Shown: one piece after another, positions 1 through 9,500 of the stretch | Layout of the letters: each line of letters starts with the position of its first letter | Position numbering within the stretch: the stretch's first letter is position 1 | Source of the DNA: Zygnema cylindricum | Taxonomy: Eukaryota; Streptophyta; Zygnematophyceae; Zygnematales; Zygnemataceae | NCBI GenBank assembly: GCA_037447655.1 | Contig: JBBHKE010002442.1 | Location: forward strand, 1-35,201 | Reading direction: 5' to 3' | DNA length: 35,201 nt | Position numbers and translations under genes: made by a program | Notes under the pieces: generated by a model | Databases searched by the model: none | The model's input: the letters and a program-made list of their open reading frames with translations, nothing else | Told to the model about the DNA's origin: nothing

Positions 1-834
1 CAGTAATTTGAAGTTCCAACAATTTTTTCTTTCACTATGTAATAAAGAGCAATTTCACCATTTTTTGTATTTTCGAAGTTCGTTTTGGATTGTACTTTTA
101 AGGGAAGCGAGGATGTTTTTCTTTATTTTAGTGTATGACTAAATTTTGTTTGAATTGTGGTCGAGTTTCTCTAACTTATATAGCAATTCAGTTTATCGAT
201 TTATTGGTTGACACATGTGAGTAAGCAAATAATTTGGATTTGTCATGGGAAGAAGACGTAAAAGTTTGATTTTCACTAATTTATTGACCAATTATTACTA
301 CATGTTGCATGACATTGACATAATAATATGATGTATTTGTGGAAACACGGTATAAAATGCATAATTAGCACTTTGCAATAATGTACGACGTATGAATAAG
401 CCAATAATTTTGATTTGTCGCGTTCCCTAAGATTTGCAAAATGAACTTTGTTACTACAGTACCGTGTTAAATTTGCGACGCTAATCATGAAGTCACGTAC
501 TTCCACGATACCAAAGAGTACAACGTATAAGAATGTTGGATTGTATGGACAGTACAAAATTTTCATTTTTTTTGGTTTTTGGTTGACCGACCGTAACCGA
601 TTTTTTTTTTCTGGTGTATCAACCGCCTGCAACCGCCTGACCCCCAAAATTTGGCAACTGAATCCGTTCCGTATCCAGCGCGGGCGGTCGGTTAACGGTC
701 GGTCACGGTTTTGGTTGACTGTTTGCGACATCTGATGCGATTAATATGGAGTTCCCGAACAAATCGAAGAAAAAAATATCGAGGCCAAAATGTCACTATT
801 CGATATGGGTCAAAAATTGGGTTACGCTATTCGA
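1..834. other. Gene-free flank, AT-rich
   Basis: No open frame here resembles a known protein. The reading frames that cover 276-735 on both strands have no recognisable domain and overlap an inverted repeat, so I do not call a gene. The copia-like homology on the minus strand fades out at about position 835. Confidence 0.6.
581..709. repeat. Imperfect inverted repeat, possible MITE end
   Basis: A stretch at 581-601 (ggttgaccgaccgtaaccga) is the near reverse complement of 687-709 (core taacggtcggtcacggtt). The arms are about 20-23 bp with a roughly 85-bp spacer. Repeats built from GGTCGGTTA-like words are typical of hAT-type non-autonomous elements in plants, but I see no clear target-site duplication, so this is only a foldback structure with a possible transposon origin. 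Confidence 0.4.
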
Positions 835-879
835 CACAAAGGTCAAATGACTTCCCTTCATCAATGACAGCTAGGTGTT

Positions 880-2131
880 TCACCAAAATGATATCTTGCT
901 TTGCTAACTCATAGACTCTATATCCCTTGACATTCTCATCATATCCTACAAAGTATCCAGGTTTTCCCTTAGCATCTAGTTTCTAGTAATTCGTATCCGT
1001 TTCAAGACTGTAAACTTGGCTAGCGAATACTTTAAGGTGAGAGATATCAGGTTTCTTTCCAACCCATCTCTCATAAGGTGTTATTCCTTTTACGGCTAAG
1101 GTAAGGGCTTTATTCTTAATGTAGTTGGCAGAGTTCATGGCTTCTGCCCAAAACCTCATCCCTATTACCTCGGCCAACATACTGCATACACTATCTCATT
1201 GTGTTCGGTTCAACCTCTCAGCTACCCCATTTTGTTCTGGATTATACGGTACAGTTTTTTGATGCTAAACTCCCTCATCCCTCAAGTATTCCTCAAACTG
1301 GTTAGAGGTATACTCTCCCTTATTATCACTCCTTATTCTCTTAATGCGGGTTCCGTGCAACTTCTCACTCCAGACTTTATATTCTTTGAAGTAAGTTGGT
1401 GTTTTAGACTTTGTTTCTCCAAAGTAGACTCTAAAGTATCTGGACCAGTCATTAGTTATTGTCAACATAAACCTTTTCCCTCCAACCGAAGGTGCTTTTG
1501 CTGGTCCCTAGATATCTGTGTGTACTAGATCTAGTACTTTCTCACCCATATATGTGGCGGCTTTGGGAAAAAATAGTCTGTGAGCCTTACCTTGGGCACA
1601 TCCACTACAGTCATCCACCATTTCATTATCCTCAAACTGAATGCCTTGTACTACACCAAGCTTCTTCATATCCCTCAATTATCAAAATGCACTTGCCCCA
1701 ACCGCTTATGCCAATTCATCAACTTTGGGACACCAACATAATAAGCATTTTTCTTTTCATTACTCAAGTTAAGCCTAAACATTCCTTGGCTACCCTTGAC
1801 TGCCGTGAACTAGACTTCATCCCCAAATTTAGCTGTAAAGACTCCCTTTCTAGTAAAGGTATCAAATTATTTGTCATCTAATACGAACGTAAAGACAAGA
1901 TTTTTACTCAGCTGAGGAATATAGAGTACACTTGAGAAGGTGAGTATAGAAGTCTTACCCTCTACTAAGACTTTCAGATCTACCGATCCCATTAGATCTG
2001 TATTAACCACTCTCCCATCCCCATACTCTATCTCTACGGTATGGATCTTTCTTAGCTTAGTAAAGAGGTGCCTATCACGACACATATGCATGGATGCACC
2101 TGAGTCAATGATCCATCATTCTTGTGGAGCT
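880..2131 (-). pseudogene. Copia protease-integrase fragment, broken
   Basis: The protease begins with WIIDSGASMHM near 2115, keeping the catalytic Asp of the DSGA box. The pre-integrase region has an NWHKRLG block and a CSGCAQGK block, the His and Cys ligands of the integrase zinc finger. The core keeps the first Asp (LVHTDI), the second Asp (RSDNKGEY) and the Glu (NGVAER). A TAG stop at 1509-1507 directly follows LVHTDI and a TGA follows the NGVAERLNRTQ block. A conserved segment resembling the copia region ahead of RT (PGYFVGYDENVKGYRVY) is readable at about 960-900. These stops make the polyprotein non-functional. Confidence 0.85.
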
Positions 2132-2334
2132 TCCTGAATTGCTCCTAGAGCGCACTTCTGTTTCTGAGGGATCTCATTCTCCTCCAGATTCTCGTCAAGA
2201 AAAAGTTCCCCATCCTCCTCCTTAGAGGACTCATCCTCGGTCTCTCCTTTCACTTTTGTGACCACAAGTGCCTTTTTCTTCTGGCCGGAAGAACCCCCTC
2301 TATGGTTCTCTTGGAGCCTCAGCTTCGAGAGCTA

Positions 2335-2950
2335 TACACAATTCACGATGAAATGTCCCAACTTTTTGCAAAAATGACAAAGACCCTTTGGAGGCCTCGG
2401 TCCTCCAGACTGATCTCTTTCTCCTTTGTACGGATTTTTCGGGTTCTTTCTCTACCTCACTGCTCCAGCAGCTAGAGCTTGAATGCTTTTTACTCCTCTC
2501 CTAATCTCAATCGTGTTTTCTTACACAAGTATCATTCCGACCAATGTATTCCACTTTTATGATCTATCGACCATTTCCTATACCCTGTACACTATATTCT
2601 CATACTCGTCGGGTAACTTCATGATGAGAGTATTAACTTTGATCTTCATTGTACCTGTCCACCCGACACTCTCTATCTCCATATACAAACAGGAGGGACC
2701 ATTACAATAGTCTAACATCTTTCCCCCTTTGTAAGTATAATTTGTCAACTTTTGCTCGGCCAACTGGAGCTCCTGAATCGTACTAACTTTATAGATCTCC
2801 ACCAAACTCACCCACAACTCCTCGGCCTTGTAAACGTGAAGATGGGGAGTTTCCAAATCTTGAGTGAGGTGTCTCAGAATGAAGTTTTTGGCAACCATGT
2901 TGGTGTCTTCCCACATTTAGGTGTCGCTCTTCGCAGTCTTCACGATTGCC
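2335..2950 (-). pseudogene. Copia gag fragment with CCHC zinc knuckle
   Basis: The 112-residue open segment at 2916-2578 resembles the UBN2 gag-polypeptide family: it has a LW-x-L-E-x-Y-like stretch followed by a helix rich in Leu, Glu and Lys, and an LPDEYE motif near its end. In the next part, about 2375-2335, the frame reads CHFCKKLGHFIVNC, a textbook C-x2-C-x4-H-x4-C knuckle that binds RNA in retroelement nucleocapsids. The frame is interrupted between the two parts. The acidic, Ser- and Glu-rich linker between the knuckle and the protease lies at about 2330-2140. Confidence 0.8.
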
Positions 2951-3200
2951 GTTCCGGGTGCCGTGGGAATAGGAACAATTGGAGTAAGAGTTGTCTCATT
3001 TTCTTTCCCCTTTTCGGACACACCGCTAACCCCATCATATGCCTCCTCCTTTGCAGCAGATGCTGCTGCAGAAAACCTTATTCCACCAAACCCTGGTGGA
3101 GTTCCCTGAGGTGGACTTTCACTTTTCCACTTACAATACCCAGAATCGTTTTTCGCACAAAGCCCCTATCATCATGGCTTCCCTATAAATGAACCCTGAT

Positions 3201-3954
3201 CAATTGAAGATGGGCACCGTAGAGGGTGGGCCCATAACCTGCAATTCTGTGTCTTCCATTGGACTACAGAATTCAGGAAGCCTCTAGGTAGTTTTAACTA
3301 GCCCTCTTTCACCTACAACCATTGTTGATCAACCACACAAATTGTCAACCTAAGTGCACCCCTATGCACTCTAGACTCCTCTGAGTCCACAGCAAAAAGA
3401 ATCAATGAAAACGCCCAACCAGGCGATAAGTTATGAAGCGGCAAAAATGCTAATTTATACAAACTGTCAAAGAGAGAGGTTGCTGCCTACTAAAAATGCT
3501 GTCCCAAACCCCTCTCACAACACCTATCTAGTGCAGTACGATCCAATCATATGACTGTATAGTACAGAAAGGTACTACGACCGATATCCTTTTTGAAGGG
3601 CCTGTGTACGACAAGGCCATTGAGTGGACGCGTGTCTACTTTTTACTCGTTCTTAAATCCTCGGGATTTCCGCTTCCAAATGTTATCTCTCCACGTGGTG
3701 CCAGGTCATGCTGCGTCCGAAAACCGCCAAAGTGACCATTCCGGGATCTCGGCGGCGACATGTGCCGTGTGATAAAAAAAGACTTTTAAAGTTAGCCGTT
3801 GAAACAAATGTCCGATCCATTTGTTTCGTGCGGGATCATGTTCGCACTATATATTAACTAGTTGTATGTCCCTTCATTCGTATTTCCGTTAATCGGATTA
3901 GAGATCAAAACACAGTTTAAATAAATATCACACCCTATGTAATTCAACGAACTC
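3201..3954. other. Gene-free stretch between the two retroelements
   Basis: No coding segment, RNA gene or clear LTR boundary is visible. It may contain the decayed 5' LTR and leader of the minus-strand copia element, since it lies just upstream of the gag segment in that orientation. However, I could not find a TG...CA end or a tRNA primer-binding sequence. Confidence 0.5.
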
Positions 3955-4180
3955 CAGACCCGTTAGAGATGACGGCTACGCCTCGCTCTGCTGGTCGGAG
4001 GTTCGAGTCATGCCGGACTCAACCTTTTGTTGAGAGTGACTTATGTCACTATTTAGTCCTGTCTATGGAGCTGAGGCAGCCATGGCTCCACCACTTTCTC
4101 TCTCTCCATCAGTGACTGCAACAAGTATGGGGGCTAGAGGGAGGAGGTGCAGGCAAAATGTCTGCGCTTTTCTTTTTCGT
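3955..4180 (+). repeat. Possible tRNA-derived SINE remnant (B box only)
   Basis: GGTTCGAGTC at 4000-4009 matches the pol III B-box consensus. It is followed by about 170 bp of non-coding sequence that includes a CT-rich patch, as in plant SINEs. The flanking bases do not pair into a T-arm, so it is not a functional tRNA gene. I could not identify a convincing A box or flanking direct repeats. A chance B-box match remains possible. Confidence 0.25.
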
Positions 4181-4289
4181 TTTCACTAATCTATTTAGAC
4201 CTAGAAAATACTCTATAAATCTAGTTGTTTCAACATTTTTCGTCCGATTGTCGTAGGGGAAGTCTTCTATGGTATTTATAGCGCGATTA

Positions 4290-6410
4290 ATGTGTTTACA
4301 ACTCTAACGGGCCTTCAAAGATCATCTCCCCATAATAGTTTAGTGTCGCGATGCGTGGAGGTTGTGAGACGATTGTTCACGGTCCAATGTGCGATTCTTG
4401 AATTGCATCAGGATTGTGTGGTTATCGAAGTTGGCATTGCCAATGCTTTTCTCACTGTTGACCGTATTTCCCTATTTCGTGAGTTTCGTCCCGCCTCGTC
4501 TCTAATTAACCAATTTTTTCCTCTTTTACTCCAAATCTTACCGCCGATTTTATCAAATGAGAGGTCATTTAGGGACGTTGCCACTTCAGAACCTGAAAGC
4601 GGTACTCGTCAAGGTGACCTTTTAAAAGCCCGTTTTTTTGCCCTCACCCACTTGCAAGCTTTACAAGCATTAGTTACGACTTTTCCAAGTTATTTTTTCC
4701 CGTTTGTGGTTGAGGATTCTCATATCATTGGCTCGTCTGACCATGTTGTTGTTGCCTTTCACCATTTTGTAAAAGAAAGTTCCAAGGTACATCTTTTTGT
4801 CAATCACTTAGTGTGTTACATGGAACCCTGGAGGTTTGCCACCAGATTTTCTCTCTTTTCGGGATTCTGTATTTTTACTCCTAAAGAGGGTATAAGGGCT
4901 TAGGTTCCTTTATCGGAGCCCTTGATTTTGTTGACCACTTGTTAAAGGTGCCTTGTTGGACAACCTTTCCCATTGCGAGGACATTCCTAAACTTCCGGAT
5001 TCTCAAGTGGCATTTGCTATCTTAACTTGTAATTTTACCCAACGCCCATTGTACTTGGCCCCCACTTTATCTCCTAACTCTTCTTTCATTTCATCCCTTT
5101 CAGAATTTGATAAAAGCCTCTCTGGGATTCAATATCAACTTGTTGGCCATGGTACCACTGATAGCCCAGAAGGGCTACTTGCTCATACGGAACCTGACTA
5201 CTCGCTTATATGCAAGTTGCTTTACCAGTACTTGCGGGGGTCACGGTTTGCGTCTTAGGGCCTCCTTGGCGACAACTGCTTACTTAGGGAGTTGAGCCCT
5301 TGGTGGCATTTATCACTACTTCAAGGCTTTTGGTAGACGATACTCCTATTTTATCTCATGTGCATCTTATGTCGTTGAGGGCTTACTGCCATTTCAACAT
5401 TCGTTATTGTCCACTCCAACGGTTTTACCCGTTGAAGATAAAGATGAAGTTCATGAGTTCCTTTCACTCATCACCAAAAGTCACTCCAGAGTGTAACAAC
5501 ATATCGCCGATAAGGTAACCATTGTTGAATTCAAGAACCTACTTGAGGCGCTCTCTACGGTTGAACCGCGGGGTCGACTCCGATCTTATTCGGGCCTGGG
5601 GCTAGAGCTTGGCTTGTTGCAAAACCAATTTTTGCCTCACTCCGTTTATCTTTTCCTCAATGTTTGGTTGGGCTTTGCTTACAGCTTGGCTTACCTCACC
5701 CGTCGCTTTTAAGCAAGCCCCGTTGCGTTTGCCTATAGACAAGCAAGGAGTCAATTTGCTTCATTGCTCACACGGTGGGGAGCAATCAACAGCATACGAC
5801 ATGGTACGAGATGTCTTTGGTGGTGAAGCAAAACACAATCAAACGCGATGCATCGCATGTACTCCCTCCACGATCTTAATCTAGGGGTACACGTGGCCCT
5901 CATGTGGATTTTGTATTTTTGCACACCAGCGAGAACATTGAGCAGTGGAGTTCTTACGAACCCTATAGGTTCCCATGTTTCCTCAAGTGCAGCATTGCAT
6001 ACCGCGTTGCGGCTCGAGATGAAACGACCTCCAAAGAAGGCGACTACCCGCACCAAGACCCAACTGACTATTACATACCATTTGTGTTGGAGATCTTTAG
6101 GACCCTAAACTCTTCATTCGACAACTTTTTACGTGACTGCGCTTTCTTTGAAGTCAGAGCACCTTGCAACCCTTCTCCAACTGGAATGTCAGCTTTCTAC
6201 CGCCAACGTATCTCGCCCTTCAACGCTCCCAAGCTTCGGTCCTCTCTGACATGCACGGTGGTGAATGACAGTCGAGGGACACATTTGTCAAAAGTCATCA
6301 TCGGTCAACCTCGACACATTGGTTTGAAAACAAACCACAATCTGCACAAACAACGAAACCTCCATAGAAATACCATTGGTCTAGGCACGATTTACACCAA
6401 CGATTAAATT
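4290..6410 (+). mobile_element. Dead LINE-type (non-LTR) retroelement, 3' half
   Basis: Successive frames on the plus strand give an RT fragment (about 4380-4900), a post-RT block containing VAFAILTCNFTQRPLYL (about 4950-5260), a GLRLRASLATTAYL block (about 5245-5290), a Cys/His block reading LLHCSHGGEQSTAYDMVRD (about 5755-5815) and a C-terminal block containing YYIPFVLEIFRTLNSSFD (about 6070-6125). This order matches plant LINE-like polyproteins that end in a Cys/His motif. Frameshifts and stops separate every block. No endonuclease domain is visible upstream, so the 5' part is lost or unrecognisable. The end near 6410 is about 130 bp from the HMA1 stop codon and faces it. Confidence 0.75.
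4380..4903 (+). pseudogene. LINE reverse transcriptase fragment with altered catalytic residues
   Basis: The frame contains IANAFLTVDRISLF, corresponding to the RT palm block usually written D-x-x-N-A-F-N-S-V-S-R. Next comes GTRQGDLL, the conserved RQGDPL loop, and FVVEDSHIIG, which corresponds to the catalytic x-A-D-D box. The first Asp of that box is Glu here, and the position of the Asp in palm block A also reads Glu (IEVGIANAF). This fits an inactive enzyme. The open frame ends at 4903, whereas homology continues in another frame. Confidence 0.75.
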
Positions 6411-6539
6411 AGAGTGGACACTAACAAAGCTTTTTGTGCCCGGGTATCATACATATAAAGGGTAGATACCCCAAAAAATGACCTGATCATATACAATGTT
6501 ACACGATTAACAATTGTTGGATGCACTATAGAAAATGTA

Positions 6540-9500
6540 CTATAACTGCGATATGGCAACAGTTCCTATTTCTACCTCCACTGGACTACGTTTCCAATCC
6601 GTTGATTTCTTTAATCCCTTCAACGATTTTCCGATGAAGTCAAATCGGTTCCTCAGTTCCGGTTGCTTAAATGCCCTCGTGGAGTTCAAACACACTAAAA
6701 GAGTTCCTCCCTCGTGTAATAATACCTGGAAACCAAGATTAACACAAAACATAACATTTCCGATGTCAAATTTTACTCTAAAGAAGTCGAAAGAGGCATA
6801 TAAGAGACACCATAAAATATTCACGAGGCTGATTTTGAAAAAGACAGAAAATGGGGAACATAGCAATCCCACAGCGGTCCCTGAACACACAAAAAAATAA
6901 CCATGAAGAAAAAAGAAGAAGAAGAAAGACCTGATGGCATATTGAAACCAACCGGCATCTTGGAAAGGATTTAAGCATGAAACGAGAAAAAACGAGAGGA
7001 AAAATAAAACCGAGAAAAAACCAAAAGGACGAACCCAAAAGAGAAAACACTTCGGAAGGAATTGAAGATTAAACTAAGAAAAACAACAGAAGAATAAGCT
7101 GAGGAAAAACTGAAGAGAGTATTGGAAACCAAACACCACGAAATTTAGCAATGAACTCAAGACCATTCACGGCTTAATATTCCAACCTTATTCATAAAAT
7201 ACTCAAATCCTCAAAACATTTTTTCCAAAGTAAAAGAACATAGCCGTACATTTCCAATTGTACAACCAAATAGAAGACCATCATCAAGTTCACAACCAGA
7301 AAAAAACCAACACTACTCGCAAAATAGACAAAAAATGACAAAATCGACAAAATCGACAAAATCGACAAAATCGACAAAATCACAAAAAACACATAACTAC
7401 ATATAAAAAATTTCTATCCAAATCCCCGACATCTCCATTCCCACCAAAAGTTACAGAATTTTTTTCTTCAACCAGAACTTAGACATCCACAATCCAGCTT
7501 CAAATGGCTAAGACGAGCTATTTTTTTGGAGGGGAGAAGGGAGGCGAAGCACATAGTCTCCACTTGACCTAACCAATCATGTTCATAGATTCCTTCATAA
7601 CATATAAACCTTGAAATAACAACAAAACCATTTCCTTCGACAAAAATGAGAAATAGGAAATAATATCGAACTTACCGTGATCCAGAGAGGAAGGAATCCT
7701 AAAACAGAAGCAACTCCAGCCAACATGGCGCAACCAAGAGCGAGAGCAACACTCTGTTTTACCTGCAAACCTCATCATTTCAACATCACACTCGGTGGAA
7801 AAAAATCAGAAACTTCTTTTCCTTTCTTATTCACTGGATAAAGATCCTCTTCTCTAAAAAAAGCAACACTTTATTTTACCTGAAAAGGCCACCAATTCAA
7901 AAACCAAACTTCTTCCCCTTCCTTTATCTTATTAACTGGATAAAAATCCTATTCTCGGGATAAAAATCCTACTCTCTGGATAAAAACCCTATTCTCTGGA
8001 TAAAAAAGTCAAATCGAATATTCTACAAATCCAGGAAAAATATCAGCACCCTCTGCAATAAATGCAACTACAATTTTTCCATGGTGTCTGTAAGGTCTCG
8101 AGCCTTAAAATTATTCAAAAACAAACTTTGGCAAAACTTGGGCAAAATCACGACAATGAACTACAAATGGGCCTAACATAACGGCGTTTCAGTTTGTCTT
8201 CTGGATGCTTTGAAACATAAAAAGCTATATGTGGTTACCTCATACTATACGAGTGATATACGGTAAAATACGTGTATAGAATGGTGTAACACCATATAGC
8301 ATTTCCAATTGTTTCCACACATTCGCACTACACTTTGAACTCCCTTACTCTGAACTACCTGGTACAGCCGAAAGCCTAAATGAACTTTGTAAAATCACAT
8401 GCAATGCCCCTCTCCCATTTCAAAAAAAATCCATTGCAGAAAACCCATATCAAAACAGTCCCATTTCAAAGACGGCACCCCTAGTTTCTGCACTTTTACT
8501 AGTTTCCTGCTTTTCTTTGTCTCTAAGCACATGGTCTTAGACACTAAAGCCTGTCTGTGTTAAGAAAAAATCTGTGGATGTTGACCAAGATTTTGTACCT
8601 TAAATCTTACACAAAAGTAGCAAACAAGTTCCAAGGAGGTAAGAAACTCAGTCAACATCCCGACACTTTCCCTATAGTGGGGATTAGGCTTAACAACAAC
8701 AAAAGGTATGTCATTCCAGGATTTTCACTACAGTGGGGATAGGCTTCTTGAAGAACAAGACGAATCATAGGACGAAGAATTAGAATAAGGACCCGAGTGA
8801 TTACAAGCTTACCAAAGATGTGGTTTGTCGAGCTTTTGCGATAACAAAGGGTATGGCCTCCAGGTTGCTTTGCAGGAGAAGGACATCCGCAGCTGCGACA
8901 GCTGTCGCACTGGCGCGCTCTGCCAAAACAATTCCTACAGTGGCGGCCGCAAGAGCCGGAGCATCGTTGATTCCATCTCCCACCATCACCAGCCCCCCAC
9001 TGCCTTTTTTCGCTGCACCGGACAATTAAAAGGATACACACGTATATTAAAGATAAGTATAAACATACGAATGCAATTAAGGTGTCATCTACAGATGCGT
9101 AGACAAATAAACAAGGAATGAATATGCATCTCCCAACATCGCGAAGCCACCGCTACCTTTCTTAGCCGGACGGGATAGTCGAACATGCGGAGTAATAAAC
9201 GTACAAAAAACTAAACATTGTAAATCTAAAAGAGTAAGATAAACCTTCAACCGTCATAAGTCCAACACTGCATTTTCTCGTTGAACTAGAAAGTCAAAGA
9301 TACAGACGTATACACATTCAAATGTCATAAACGTGTGAATCTACCAGACATCCCAACAACATAGGTGTAAACATATGAATGTAATAAAAGTGTAAATTTA
9401 CAGATGCATCGACAAGTAAAGAACAGACAAACACATACGCAAGTAAAAATACGATCACATAAACGTGAGAATTGTGTAACCAAACACTCGTATAAACACA

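Larger units (their letters stand above)
835..3200 (-). mobile_element. Degenerate Ty1/copia retrotransposon, reverse transcriptase missing
   Basis: Read on the minus strand, the order is a UBN2-like gag segment (about 2916-2578), a CCHC zinc knuckle (about 2375-2335), an aspartic protease with the DSGA motif (about 2115-2090), a pre-integrase HHCC region (about 1860-1590), an integrase core (about 1540-1190) and the conserved segment after the integrase (about 1180-835). This is the Ty1/copia order. Homology stops before reverse transcriptase and RNase H, which are not in the window. Several stop codons and frame changes interrupt the coding sequence. I found neither LTRs nor a primer binding site, so the ends are approximate. 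The copy is old and cannot move by itself. Confidence 0.9.

Noticed and set aside
3990-4020. tRNA gene suggested by GGTTCGAGTC
   Set aside because: Flanking bases do not form a T-stem or acceptor stem; kept only as a weak SINE hint.
5848-6407. 167-codon frame as an independent gene
   Set aside because: It contains the C-terminal block of the LINE polyprotein (YYIPFVLEIFRTLNSSF) and is flanked by frame changes, so it belongs to the dead element.
7320-7390. CRISPR-like array from the regular GACAAAATC units
   Set aside because: There are no spacers. It is a simple 9-bp tandem repeat within a plant intron.
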